Origin: Seohaeicola saemankumensis
Lineage (GTDB): Bacteria; Pseudomonadota; Alphaproteobacteria; Rhodobacterales; Rhodobacteraceae
Assembly (NCBI RefSeq): GCF_021021435.1
Contig: NZ_JAINWI010000003.1
Location: 124,001 to 188,000 of the forward strand
DNA: 64,000 bases
Direction: 5' to 3'
Below, in pieces: positions 7,839 through 16,449 of the stretch (within the stretch, counting starts at the first letter, position 1; every line of letters starts with the position of its first letter). A program made the position numbers and the translations under genes. Below the pieces are notes generated by a model. That model saw nothing but the letters and a program-made list of their open reading frames with translations. It ran no database searches and had not been told where the DNA came from.

Positions 7839-9854
7839 TCAGAGCAGCGCTTTGACCTTGTCGGCTACTGCCTGCGCTGTGATGCCGAATTGCTCGTAAA
7901 GCACTTCGGCAGGGGCGGAAGCGCCGAAATCATGCATCCCGACAAAGCCTGATTTTTCGCGCTTGCCGCCCTGTCCGAATAGCCAGCGGTCCCAGCCAAA
8001 GCGGACGGCCGCCTCGACCGCGACACGCACGGGGCCGCTTGGCAGCACACGGCGGCGATAGGTTTCGTCCTGTTCCTCGAACAGCTCCCAGCAGGGCATG
8101 GACACAACCCGTGTCCCGATGCCGTCGGCCTCAAGCAGGTCGCGTGCCGCCATCGCGATCTCGACCTCGGAACCTGTCGCCAGCAGGATCGCCTGCCGCT
8201 TGCCGGTCGCATCCGCCAGAACATAAGCGCCCTGTGCTGTCAGGTTCTTGGATTTATGCGCGGTCCGCAGCGTTTTCAGGTTCTGACGTGTCAACGACAT
8301 GACCGAAGGTGTCTGCTTCGAGGTCAGCGCAAGCTCCCATGCCTCGGCGGTTTCCACCGTGTCACAGGGGCGGAACACCATTGTATTGGGCGTGGCACGG
8401 CTGATCGCCAGATGCTCGACTGGCTGGTGGGTCGGGCCATCCTCGCCCAGACCGATACTGTCATGCGTCATCACGAAAACGGTCGGGATCCTCATCAAGG
8501 CGGCCAAACGCATCGCGGGGCGGGCGTAATCGGTAAAGCACATGAAGGTGCCACCATAGGGCCGGATGCCACCATGCAGCGCCATGCCGTTCATCGCCGC
8601 AGCCATGCCGTGCTCGCGGATGCCCCAATAGACATAGCGTCCCTTGCGGTTATCGGTGTCGAACACGCCCAGATCACCGGTCTTGGTATTGTTCGATCCG
8701 GTCAGGTCAGCCGAACCACCCACGGTTTCGCCCAGCACGGGGTTGATCACTTCCAGCACCATCTCGGATGATTTGCGTGTCGCAACCGAGGGCGCTGTTT
8801 CGCTGATCTGTTTCTTCAGCGCGCGGATCACGGCGGACAGACGGGCAGGGACCTCGCGCGCATAGGCACGGTTGAATTCGTCCTGCTTTTTGCTGTTGAG
8901 TGCGGCAAAGCGAGCGTCCCAGGATGCACGATCCGCAGCCCCGCGCTGGCCGATCGCTTCCCAGCCCTGCTTGATCGCGTCGGGCACCTCGAACGGTCCG
9001 CTGGTCCAGCCATAGGCGGCTTTTGTGTCCTCGATCAGCTTGGGATCGGTCAGAGCACCATGTCCCTTCGAGGTGTCCTGCGCGGATGATCCCAGCGCGA
9101 TATGCGTCTTGCAGGCGATCATCGAAGGTGTGGCGGTCTTCTTGGCCGCCGTGATGGCCGCGTCAATCGCCACAGGATCATGCCCGTCGATTTCCTGCAC
9201 GTCCCAACCCGAGGCGCGGAAACGTGCCACCTGATCGGTGCGATCCGACAGCGAGACTTTGCCGTCAATCGTGATGTCGTTATTGTCCCAGAACACGACC
9301 AGCTTGGACAGCGCATGCCGCCCAGCGATACCGATCGCCTCCTGGCTGATGCCTTCCATCAGGCAGCCGTCGCCCGCGATCACGTAAGTATAGTGATCCA
9401 CGACCTTGGCACCATAGCGCGCGCGCTGGATTTCTTCGGCCATCGCGAAACCCACGGCATTGGCGATGCCCTGTCCCAGCGGGCCTGTCGTGGTCTCGAT
9501 CCCCGTGGCGTGGCCATATTCGGGATGGCCTGCGGTTTTGGCACCCCACTGGCGGAAGTTGCGGATCTGGTCCAGCGTCATATCGGCATAGCCCGTCAGA
9601 TGCAGCAGCGCATAAAGCAGCATGGATCCGTGGCCCGCCGACAGGATAAAACGGTCGCGATCCGGCCAATGTGGGGCAGAGGCGTCGAATTTCAGATGTT
9701 TCTCGAAAAGAACCGTGGCCACATCGGCCATGCCCATCGGCATGCCGGAATGGCCGGAATTGGCGGCGTGGACCGCATCCAGCGTCAAGGTGCGGATGGC
9801 GGCGGCGCGCGCCCAATGGTCAGGATGGGCGGTTCGCAGGGCGGTAATGTCCAA
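7839..9854 (-). CDS. tkt: Transketolase
   Basis: A 671-residue thiamine diphosphate enzyme that moves two-carbon units between sugar phosphates in the pentose phosphate and Calvin routes. The TPP motif runs from GDGCLMEG to NND, and HAANSGHSG near the N-terminus is the typical substrate-binding segment. No ATG fits: translation most likely begins at TTG 9854 (read [14 protein letters not shown]), with AAGGA 8 nt upstream. A frame extending to 10391 crosses the opposite-strand coiled-coil gene and is not credible. The gene is convergent with DUF808 and near gap. Confidence 0.93.
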   Translation of the reverse strand: MDITALRTAHPDHWARAAAIRTLTLDAVHAANSGHSGMPMGMADVATVLFEKHLKFDASAPHWPDRDRFILSAGHGSMLLYALLHLTGYADMTLDQIRNFRQWGAKTAGHPEYGHATGIETTTGPLGQGIANAVGFAMAEEIQRARYGAKVVDHYTYVIAGDGCLMEGISQEAIGIAGRHALSKLVVFWDNNDITIDGKVSLSDRTDQVARFRASGWDVQEIDGHDPVAIDAAITAAKKTATPSMIACKTHIALGSSAQDTSKGHGALTDPKLIEDTKAAYGWTSGPFEVPDAIKQGWEAIGQRGAADRASWDARFAALNSKKQDEFNRAYAREVPARLSAVIRALKKQISETAPSVATRKSSEMVLEVINPVLGETVGGSADLTGSNNTKTGDLGVFDTDNRKGRYVYWGIREHGMAAAMNGMALHGGIRPYGGTFMCFTDYARPAMRLAALMRIPTVFVMTHDSIGLGEDGPTHQPVEHLAISRATPNTMVFRPCDTVETAEAWELALTSKQTPSVMSLTRQNLKTLRTAHKSKNLTAQGAYVLADATGKRQAILLATGSEVEIAMAARDLLEADGIGTRVVSMPCWELFEEQDETYRRRVLPSGPVRVAVEAAVRFGWDRWLFGQGGKREKSGFVGMHDFGASAPAEVLYEQFGITAQAVADKVKALL

Positions 9855-10069
9855 GGGATCGGTCCTTCGTCTGGCGATATGACAGGATGGCTTGACGGGC
9901 TTGATAGCAGCCTGCCGCGCAAGTTCAAGCGCAGGCTGTAACCCATTGGTGGCAAAGGGGGCGCATTTTGAATAACCATTGGGTAAAGTTTCACCGTGGC
10001 ACGGGGGCGATGATTCGCGCCCGCATCTGCCAGCCTTTGGTGAACGCAAACCGTGTGAAAGGTGGGCCC

Positions 10070-10612
10070 ATGAACGATATCGCCGAACTGGAGCGCAGGA
10101 TCGCCTATGCGATGGAACGCATCGCCAAGGGTGTCGAAGCATTGGACAAAGCTGCCCCGCCTGCGCAAGCGCAGGTCCCTGCGGGGGAACAGGGCGGCCA
10201 TGATGATGAACTGGCCCAACTGCGCGCCCAATTGACCGAAGAGCGTCTGGCCAATGCCCAGCTTGAGGAACGCCTGCGGGTGCTGAAGCAAAAGCAGCAG
10301 GTGCAGGCCGAGCGGAGCGAGGCAGAAATGGCCGGGACTCGCAGCGCCTTGACACAACTCGACGCCGAGCTGTCGCGCCTGCGTCGTGCAAACGAGCAGC
10401 TTGAGGCCAGCAACAGCGCCCTGCGGAAAGCCAATGAGTCCGGCGTGGGAGAGCCGCATCTGATCAACAAATCCATGATGGCCGAACTGGAATCCCTGCG
10501 TGCCGCGCGTCAGACGGATATCGCCGAGGTCGAGGCGATCAAGAACGCCTTGTCGCCCTTGCTGAAGGATGCCGCCGACGCGCAAGCGACCAAACAAGAG
10601 GAGGCGAACTGA
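10070..10612 (+). CDS. Coiled-coil protein upstream of zapA
   Basis: A 180-residue, charged, Gln/Glu/Ala-rich protein predicted to be largely coiled coil between residues about 45 and 140 (repeated LxxQLxxE-type heptads), with a Gly-poor tail near [12 protein letters not shown]. No enzyme motif is visible. Its TGA overlaps the zapA ATG by one base (TGATG), so the two are translationally coupled, which suggests a role with ZapA in cell division; this is inference. The start follows AAAGGTGG. Confidence 0.75.
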   Translation: MNDIAELERRIAYAMERIAKGVEALDKAAPPAQAQVPAGEQGGHDDELAQLRAQLTEERLANAQLEERLRVLKQKQQVQAERSEAEMAGTRSALTQLDAELSRLRRANEQLEASNSALRKANESGVGEPHLINKSMMAELESLRAARQTDIAEVEAIKNALSPLLKDAADAQATKQEEAN

Positions 10613-11004
10613 TGCCCGAAGTCGAGATCAAAATCGGTGGCCGCGCCTTCGAGGTCTTCTGTCAAGATGGCGAAGAGCATTACCTGCATTCGGCTGCAAG
10701 GATGCTGGATACCGAAGCCTCGGTTCTGGCGGGCCAGATCGGGCGCCTGCCGGAAGCACGTATGCTGTTGATGGCAGGGCTGATGCTGGCCGACAAGACT
10801 GCAGGGCTTGAGGACAAGCTGCGCGAGCTTGAGACCAGACTGGTCGACAAGGATGCCGAACTGGCCCGCATGGCCGCACGCCCCGCACCCGAGCCGCAAA
10901 AGATCGAAGTGGCCGTGATCCCGCCGGAACTGACCGAAAGCCTGTCGGAACTCGCCGCCCGCGCAGAATCGCTGGCCGATGCGGTCGAAGACAAGCTGGG
11001 TTAG
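10612..11004 (+). CDS. zapA: Cell division protein ZapA
   Basis: A 130-residue ZapA-family protein: [15 protein letters not shown] opens the small beta/alpha head, followed by a long C-terminal helix (about 65-125) that forms the antiparallel dimer or tetramer coiled coil. ZapA bundles FtsZ protofilaments at the septum. It is coupled to the preceding coiled-coil gene and followed by a probable 6S RNA, the arrangement known for zapA in many proteobacteria. Confidence 0.88.
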   Translation: MPEVEIKIGGRAFEVFCQDGEEHYLHSAARMLDTEASVLAGQIGRLPEARMLLMAGLMLADKTAGLEDKLRELETRLVDKDAELARMAARPAPEPQKIEVAVIPPELTESLSELAARAESLADAVEDKLG

Positions 11005-11165
11005 GGCTTGCTGCGGCAGCTCGAAACCCCGCTGCGTGAGCGCCAGCGCGAGCCCGTCGGTGATCAGGGCTTTGTCCAGAACATCGGCTTTACAGCTACC
11101 GAAGTAGCGCGCGCCATCGCCCTTGCGATTTGCGGATTGCCACTTGAAAGCAGATATGCCTCAGG
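11005..11165 (+). ncRNA. ssrS: Probable 6S RNA
   Basis: The stretch after zapA folds into an imperfect rod: nested pairs 11005-11007/11158-11160, 11011-11014/11150-11153, 11015-11018/11138-11141 and 11029-11032/11132-11135. An apical stem joins 11056-11065 to 11079-11088 (one mismatch, G-U pairs), and a side hairpin GCTAC-CGAA-GTAGC lies at 11095-11108. 6S RNA binds the housekeeping RNA polymerase holoenzyme and usually follows zapA. Identification rests on synteny and fold; ends are approximate. Confidence 0.55.
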
Positions 11166-11195
11166 TGCCTTTGTCATCCGGTGATGGCGACAGAA

Positions 11196-11227
11196 GAAAA
11201 AGGCCCCGCAGTGGGGGCCTTTCGCTT
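11196..11227. terminator. Bidirectional terminator between 6S region and grxD
   Basis: A GC-rich hairpin GGCCCC-gcagt-GGGGGCC is flanked by AAAAA on its left and TTTCGCTTT on its right, so it can stop transcripts from both sides: zapA/6S on the plus strand and grxD on the minus strand. Confidence 0.75.
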
Positions 11228-11246
11228 TCAGGGTATCAGTGACGGA

Positions 11247-11609
11247 TCAGGCGTTGGCTTCGCGGATCTTTTCGGCGGCGTCCTTGTCATATGTGATGCC
11301 GTTTGTCTCGAACAACTGGTCCAGTTCGCCCGACAACGTCATCTCGGTCACGATATCGCAACCGCCGACAAACTCGCCTTTGACGTAAAGCTGCGGGATG
11401 GTGGGCCAGTCGGAATAATCCTTGATCCCCTGACGGATATCGGCATCCGCCAGCACGTTCACATCCGCAAAATTCACGCCCATGTAATTCAGAACACCGG
11501 CAACGCGGCTGGAAAAACCGCATTGCGGCATGTCCTTGGTGCCCTTCATGAACAGCACAACATCGTTGGCGGTCACGGTCTGCTTGATCTGGTCGGTAGC
11601 ATCGGTCAT
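11247..11609 (-). CDS. grxD: Monothiol glutaredoxin, Grx4 family
   Basis: A 120-residue CGFS-type glutaredoxin with active-site Cys30 in MPQCGFSS, followed by WPTIPQLYVKGEFVGG, the glutathione-binding TIP segment. This class binds a shared [2Fe-2S] cluster and works with BolA in iron-sulfur trafficking or iron sensing. A bolA-like gene lies 47 nt upstream on the same strand, supporting that partnership. Confidence 0.95.
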   Translation of the reverse strand: MTDATDQIKQTVTANDVVLFMKGTKDMPQCGFSSRVAGVLNYMGVNFADVNVLADADIRQGIKDYSDWPTIPQLYVKGEFVGGCDIVTEMTLSGELDQLFETNGITYDKDAAEKIREANA

Positions 11610-11656
11610 CTGGTTCGTCCTTGATCAGGGGGAGGGGTCGCCCTCCCGAAAAGGTG

Positions 11657-11899
11657 TCAGTCGGGGGCTTTGGTCGTCAGGGCCAGTGCATGCAACTGGC
11701 CGTTCGCGCCATCCATCTTGCCTTTCAGCGTGGCATAGACGGCGCGCTGTTGCTGGACGCGGTTCATCCCCTTGAACGAGGCGTCAATCACCTCGGCAGC
11801 GTAATGGTTTCCGTCGCCCGCCAGATCGGTGACCGTGATCTTGGCCTGCGGAAAGCCCGCGCGGATCAGGTCTTCGATTTCCTGTGCTTCGATCGCCAT
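11657..11899 (-). CDS. BolA-family protein
   Basis: An 80-residue BolA/IbaG-type protein: AQEIEDLIRAGFPQAKITVTDL followed by the GNHYAAEVI strand and FKGMNRVQQQRAVYATL helix, with the HALAL C-terminal segment. These proteins bind CGFS glutaredoxins through a shared iron-sulfur cluster. It lies between purL and grxD, all on the minus strand. The ATG at 11899 has a GGAGAAGC ribosome site. Confidence 0.88.
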   Translation of the reverse strand: MAIEAQEIEDLIRAGFPQAKITVTDLAGDGNHYAAEVIDASFKGMNRVQQQRAVYATLKGKMDGANGQLHALALTTKAPD

Positions 11900-12011
11900 G
11901 CGGCTTCTCCTGTTGTCTTCTGTAAGATTTAGGCCTTTGCAGGTCGCGCTGCAAGGGTTGGTGGCAAGGGGCGGCCCGCGCGCGACGGGCAGCCAACCGC
12001 GCGCCCTTCAG

Positions 12012-14183
12012 TCAGCCGAGTGCCGTTTCGAATGCGCCGCGATAGAGCGCGGAAAGCTCAACCAACGGGGCCTCCGACCCTCCGAAACGGACGGTGCTGC
12101 CGCCGAATTTTCCAACCGTGCGGATACTGACGCCAGCCTTGCCCGCCGCGATCATCAGCGCTTCGGCCGAGTCGAAATTGCACGCAATCAGATAGCGCGC
12201 CTGATCCTCGCCGAACAGGGCAGGGGTGTCGGCATCGTCAATTTGAACACCGACTCCTGCGGCCTCGGCCATCTCGAAGGCGGCCATGGCCAGACCGCCA
12301 TCGGACAGATCGGTGCAGGCACGGATCAGTGTGTGATTGTCGCGGATGAAATCGCCGTTCTGGCGCTCGGTCTCAAGATCGACAGGCGGCGCATCGCCTT
12401 CCTCGCGGTTGAATACCTCGGCCAGCAGGGCGGATTGCCCCAGATGGCCGTGGGTCTCACCGACCAGTATGGCCAGATGCCCGTCGCGCGCCTGTCCGGT
12501 GATTGCCTGCTCGACATGCGGGATCAAGCCAACGGCGCAGATCGTGGGCGTGGGCAGGATGCCCTTGCCATCGGTCTCGTTGTAAAGGCTGACATTGCCC
12601 GACACGATCGGCATATTCAGCGCGGCGACAGCCGCACCGATGCCTTTGATCGCACCCACGAATTGCCCCATGATCTGTGGCTTTTCGGGATTGCCGAAAT
12701 TCAGGTTGTCGGTCGTGGCCAGCGGTTTCGCGCCCACGGCTGTCAGGTTGCGATAGGTTTCGGCAACAGCCTGTTTGCCACCCTCGAACGGGTTGGCGAA
12801 CACATAGCGCGGAGTCACATCCGAGGTGAAGGCCAGCAGCTTGTCGGTCCCGTGCACACGGATGATTCCCGCACCAAGGCCCGGTGTCTGCAAGGTATCC
12901 GCCATGACCTGACTGTCATATTGCTCGTAAACCCATTGCTTGGCCGCATAATTCGGGCTGCCGATCAGTGCGCGCAATCCGTCGATCGGATCAATTCCCG
13001 GCACATCGCCCAAAGGTTCCGCGGCAGGAGTCTCGATCCAGGGGCGGTCATATTCCGGCGCATTGCCAGACAGCGCCTTGAGCGGCAGATCGGCCTTGCA
13101 GACATTGTGATGCATGATCACAAAACGGTCTTCGGCGATGGTTTCGCCCACAATCGCGAAATCCAGATCCCATTTGTCGAAAACGGCCTTGGCCTCGGCC
13201 TCTTTTTCGGGGCGCAGAACCATCAGCATGCGTTCTTGTGATTCCGACAGCATCATCTCGTAGGCGGTCATGCCGGTTTCGCGGCACGGCACTTTCTCCA
13301 GATCCAGACGCACACCCAGATCGCCCTTGTCGCCCATCTCGACCGCCGAACAGGTCAGGCCGGCTGCGCCCATATCCTGAATGGAAATCACGGCACCTGT
13401 CTGCATCAACTCCATACAGGCTTCCATCAGGCGCTTTTCGGTGAAGGGATCACCCACCTGCACCGTAGGGCGCTTTTCTTCGATGGAATCGTCAAACTCG
13501 GCGCTGGCCATGGTCGCGCCGCCAACACCGTCACGGCCTGTCTTGGCACCCAGATAGACCACAGGCATGCCCACGCCGGAGGCGGCGGAATAGAAAATCT
13601 TGTCGGCATCTGCCAGACCGGCGGCAAAGGCGTTGACCAGACAGTTGCCGTTATAGGCAGGATGGAACCGCACCTCGCCGCCCACGGTCGGCACACCGAA
13701 GGCATTGCCGTAACCGCCGATTCCCTCGACCACGCCATGCACCAGCTGGCGCGTTTTCGGATGGTCCACAGCCCCGAAAGACAGCGAGTTCATCGCCGCG
13801 ATGGGCCGCGCGCCCATTGTAAAGACGTCGCGCAGAATGCCGCCCACGCCGGTCGCAGCCCCCTGATAAGGCTCGATATACGAAGGGTGGTTATGGCTTT
13901 CCATCTTGAACACCACGGCCTGCCCGTCACCGATATCCACCACACCGGCATTCTCGCCGGGGCCACAAATCACCTGCGGGCCTGTCGTGGGCAGGGTGCG
14001 GAGCCATTTCTTCGAAGATTTGTAGGAACAGTGTTCATTCCACATGGCCGAGAAGATGCCCAACTCGGTAAATGTCGGTTCGCGTCCGATGATATCAAGG
14101 ATGCGCTGGTATTCGTCGGGCTTGAGGCCATGTGCCGCGATCAGTTCAGGCGTAATGGCCGGTTCTTGTACCATGTCTTGCAT
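12012..14183 (-). CDS. purL: Phosphoribosylformylglycinamidine synthase subunit PurL
   Basis: A 723-residue small-type PurL, the synthetase subunit that uses ATP to convert FGAR to FGAM with ammonia from PurQ in purine synthesis. Visible hallmarks are [12 protein letters not shown] near the N-terminus, a glycine-rich ATP-binding [22 protein letters not shown] segment split over residues about 95-117, and the duplicated AIR-synthase-like core. The start MQDMVQEP has AGGGGGA 8 nt upstream. It leads a run with bolA and grxD on the minus strand. Confidence 0.96.
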   Translation of the reverse strand: MQDMVQEPAITPELIAAHGLKPDEYQRILDIIGREPTFTELGIFSAMWNEHCSYKSSKKWLRTLPTTGPQVICGPGENAGVVDIGDGQAVVFKMESHNHPSYIEPYQGAATGVGGILRDVFTMGARPIAAMNSLSFGAVDHPKTRQLVHGVVEGIGGYGNAFGVPTVGGEVRFHPAYNGNCLVNAFAAGLADADKIFYSAASGVGMPVVYLGAKTGRDGVGGATMASAEFDDSIEEKRPTVQVGDPFTEKRLMEACMELMQTGAVISIQDMGAAGLTCSAVEMGDKGDLGVRLDLEKVPCRETGMTAYEMMLSESQERMLMVLRPEKEAEAKAVFDKWDLDFAIVGETIAEDRFVIMHHNVCKADLPLKALSGNAPEYDRPWIETPAAEPLGDVPGIDPIDGLRALIGSPNYAAKQWVYEQYDSQVMADTLQTPGLGAGIIRVHGTDKLLAFTSDVTPRYVFANPFEGGKQAVAETYRNLTAVGAKPLATTDNLNFGNPEKPQIMGQFVGAIKGIGAAVAALNMPIVSGNVSLYNETDGKGILPTPTICAVGLIPHVEQAITGQARDGHLAILVGETHGHLGQSALLAEVFNREEGDAPPVDLETERQNGDFIRDNHTLIRACTDLSDGGLAMAAFEMAEAAGVGVQIDDADTPALFGEDQARYLIACNFDSAEALMIAAGKAGVSIRTVGKFGGSTVRFGGSEAPLVELSALYRGAFETALG

Positions 14184-14364
14184 GTCGTTCGTCCCCCTGG
14201 GCAGGTCTGCGAGGTCTCTTTACGACAAGGCCGCAGGCGGGGAAAGGGGCAGGGCGGCGATCCGGGCGTTGCTGCGGATGCAAAAAACTGTCGCCATCAC
14301 GGTAAACTGTCCTAACTCTGGCATGTGCCGGCGCTCTGCCGGGCGGTAATGGCAGAGGCGACAG

Positions 14365-15120
14365 ATGACGGTAGTAACAATCCTGGGCAGCGGGCCCAAT
14401 GTGATCAGTTCACAAGACTGGAAAAAATCCGGTCTGGGGCATGTTCTAACCATCAACAATGCTTGGCGGGTGCGCTCTGATTGGGACGCGTTGATCCATC
14501 CCGAGGATTTTCCGCAAGACCGCAGACCTGTGGAGATTGCCACGGGGCAAACTGTTGTGACCGCCGCCGACTATATCCCCGCCAATAATGCCTATGGCGG
14601 GGTAGTCTATGCAGGCGGCACGATGGCCTTTACCGCCGCCTATTGGGCGATGTGGCGGCACCGCCCCCGCGTTCTGGCTGTCATGGGCTGCGACATGGTC
14701 TATCCCGTGGCGGTCAACACGCATTTCTATGGCACCGGCACTGCCGACCCGCTACGCCCCGACATGACCCTGCAGAGCCTTGAAGCCAAGTCGGCGCGCA
14801 TCCTGTTGCTGGCCGCCAGACAGGGCTGCGCTGTGGTGAACCTGTCTGTGGATCAAAGCCGGCTGGTCTTTCCGCGCGCCAAGGTGGACCGGCCCGCGCA
14901 TGTTCATACGATCTGCATCGACGAGAACGCTGTGCGGGCCGCGTTGCAAGCTGAGCAGGACTTGGGTGCTCGCATTCCGTCTGGCCGCTACTGGGCAGAA
15001 GGACAGACGATTGATCCCGCCGCATTGGCGCGGATTGATGCAATGTGGTTGCAGGCCCATGACAGCAGCCTTGCGATGGCAGTGCGACTGATGAAGGCGA
15101 CACATCGCCACCGACTCTAG
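14365..15120 (+). CDS. MptE-like / DUF115-type protein of unknown function
   Basis: A 251-residue cytosolic protein opening TVVTILGSGPNVI, a GSGP nucleotide-binding turn like that of the DUF115/6-hydroxymethylpterin diphosphokinase MptE-like superfamily, which includes flagellin-modifying Maf proteins. Further features are YAGGTMAFTAAYWA (about 87-100) and VMGCDMVYP (about 112-120), both plausible active-site strands. No sugar-synthesis or flagellar genes are nearby, so substrate is unknown. It is divergent from purL and stands alone. Confidence 0.6.
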   Translation: MTVVTILGSGPNVISSQDWKKSGLGHVLTINNAWRVRSDWDALIHPEDFPQDRRPVEIATGQTVVTAADYIPANNAYGGVVYAGGTMAFTAAYWAMWRHRPRVLAVMGCDMVYPVAVNTHFYGTGTADPLRPDMTLQSLEAKSARILLLAARQGCAVVNLSVDQSRLVFPRAKVDRPAHVHTICIDENAVRAALQAEQDLGARIPSGRYWAEGQTIDPAALARIDAMWLQAHDSSLAMAVRLMKATHRHRL

Positions 15121-15180
15121 GCGAACAACGAGCCAGGGCCGATCTTGTCCGCGCAAATGCCCGCAGGCCCCCTTTTTTTG

Positions 15181-15209
15181 AAAAAAAAGGCCGAGCACTA
15201 AGCTCGGCC
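15181..15209 (-). terminator. Rho-independent terminator (candidate sRNA / LysR gene)
   Basis: GGCCGAGC-ttagt-GCTCGGCC is a perfect 8-bp stem followed on the minus strand by eight T residues. It ends the candidate sRNA and would also stop transcripts from the LysR gene at 15361-16266. Confidence 0.85.
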
Positions 15210-15279
15210 AAAGTCCAACAGGGAGGTATGATGGTGATGCGAACCTAATCAGCATCACCGTCAATTGCCCAATTAGGCA
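15181..15279 (-). ncRNA. Candidate small RNA with anti-Shine-Dalgarno segment
   Basis: On the minus strand a promoter-like pair TTGCGA (15310-15315) and TACATA (15286-15291), 18 nt apart, would start a transcript near 15279. It contains a small GCC/GGC hairpin, a perfect 8-bp stem GGTGATGC/GCATCACC (arms 15252-15259 and 15233-15240, 11-nt loop), an unpaired stretch with CCTCCC (15221-15226), and a terminator. It could also be the 3' UTR of the upstream LysR gene. No homology search was possible. Confidence 0.45.
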
Positions 15280-15360
15280 TCCGTTTATGTACGATCAAGA
15301 CAAAACATGTCGCAATACAGCAAGGCCGCTATGCACACTCTGCATAGCTTTCTTGTCTTG

Positions 15361-16266
15361 TTAAGTAAGTTCCTGATCTTTCATCTGTTTGCGATAACTG
15401 ATGATCTCTTCCTGCACGAAATCGCGGAAGGCCCCGACGCGTTTTGACTGCCGCAATTCTTCCGGATAGGCCAGAAACACAGGCACATCTACCGATTCAA
15501 TATCAGGCAGGATTCGCACCAACTCTGGAAAGTCATGTGTCAGGTAATCCGGCAGCACGCCGATCCCCAGATCATGCAACACGGCTTGCAGCACACCGAA
15601 GTAGTTGTTCACCGTCAGGGTCGAGCGGATATCATGCGTCATCAGGTACTGCACCAGATTGGCACCCGCCCCGACCTGCGCCGATTGCGGGTTCTGGCAG
15701 ATTAGGCGGTGACCGGCGATATCCTCGATCCGTTCGGGTGCTGCATTCTGCGCCAGATAAGAAGGAGAGGCGTAAAGCCGCATACGGATATGCATGAGCC
15801 GCTTGCGGATCAGGTCCGCCTGACTGGGCTCTTTCATGCGGATGGCTACATCAGCCTCGCGCATGGGCAAATCCAGCACCCGTTCTTCCAGCATCAGGTC
15901 AATCTTGATGTCGGGATATTTCTTGTAAAGCGCAGGCAGGCGCGGTGCCAGCCATAGGCTGCCAAAGCCCGTTGTCGTCGTGACGCGCAATTCGCCAAAG
16001 ACTTCTTCCTCGCTATCGCGGATGCGCGCCGAGGCGGTTTCCAACCGCTTGCTCATTGCGCTTGTCGCATCGAACAGCAACTCGCCTTGTTCGGTCAGAA
16101 TCAGTCCGCGGGCATGGCGGTGGAAAAGCGTTGTGTTCAAGCTTTCTTCCAGCGCGCGGATCTGCCTGCTGACCGCAGATTGCGACAGATGTAATGTATC
16201 TCCCGCATGTGTGAGGCTGCCCGCATCGGCGACGGCATGAAATATTCTAAGTTTGTCCCAATCCAT
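15361..16266 (-). CDS. LysR-family regulator divergent from indolepyruvate oxidoreductase
   Basis: A 301-residue LysR protein starting MDWDKLRIFHAVADAGS, with the helix-turn-helix at about 18-37 (LTHAGDTLHLSQSAVSRQI) and an effector domain from about 90 to 290. An ATG one codon earlier (16269) is equally possible; the frame up to 16314 runs into the promoter region. A perfect 21-bp dyad lies between it and the divergent ior gene, the usual arrangement for a LysR regulator and its target. Confidence 0.88.
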   Translation of the reverse strand: MDWDKLRIFHAVADAGSLTHAGDTLHLSQSAVSRQIRALEESLNTTLFHRHARGLILTEQGELLFDATSAMSKRLETASARIRDSEEEVFGELRVTTTTGFGSLWLAPRLPALYKKYPDIKIDLMLEERVLDLPMREADVAIRMKEPSQADLIRKRLMHIRMRLYASPSYLAQNAAPERIEDIAGHRLICQNPQSAQVGAGANLVQYLMTHDIRSTLTVNNYFGVLQAVLHDLGIGVLPDYLTHDFPELVRILPDIESVDVPVFLAYPEELRQSKRVGAFRDFVQEEIISYRKQMKDQELT

Positions 16267-16327
16267 CATCGCAATTTTCCGTCTTCCTGTGACGCCTGTG
16301 TGAAACAGGTGCAAATCCCTGCCTGTC

Positions 16328-16341
16328 TGTTAGCGCCCACA
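16328..16341. promoter_or_regulatory. CceR-like box in the lysR/ior intergenic region
   Basis: TGTTAGCGCCCACA agrees with TGTTAGCGCTAACA at 12 of 14 positions; only the right half-site is damaged. Its distance (109 bp) from the ior start is compatible with regulation but a chance match is possible. Confidence 0.3.
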
Positions 16342-16379
16342 TCGTCTATATCCTATTGGTCAAATAAAAAATAGCTTGG

Positions 16380-16400
16380 TAGGTCATAATTTGTGACCTA
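16380..16400. promoter_or_regulatory. Perfect operator dyad in the ior promoter
   Basis: TAGGTCA-TAATTTG-TGACCTA has 7-bp perfect arms and a 7-bp spacer. It overlaps a promoter-like pair TTGGTA (16376-16381) and TAATGT with a 17-bp spacer, 50 bp before the ior start codon. It is the most likely binding site of the divergent LysR protein. Confidence 0.65.
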
Positions 16401-16449
16401 ATGTTGGGTTATAGTTAAGATCTATATCGTTCAGATGAGGAGATGCACG

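Noticed and set aside
9855-10391. 179-residue N-terminal extension of transketolase
   Set aside because: The extension overlaps the opposite-strand coiled-coil gene and does not resemble transketolase; a TTG start at 9854 with a good ribosome site explains the family N-terminus.
11829-13241. 470-codon open frame on the plus strand
   Set aside because: It is the mirror of purL; rich in His, Arg and Gln in a way typical of antisense translation, with no recognisable domain.
15228-15248. Plus-strand mini-frame MMVMRT behind a GGGAGG site
   Set aside because: Only six codons, and the GGGAGG is explained as the complement of the CCTCCC segment of the minus-strand sRNA candidate.
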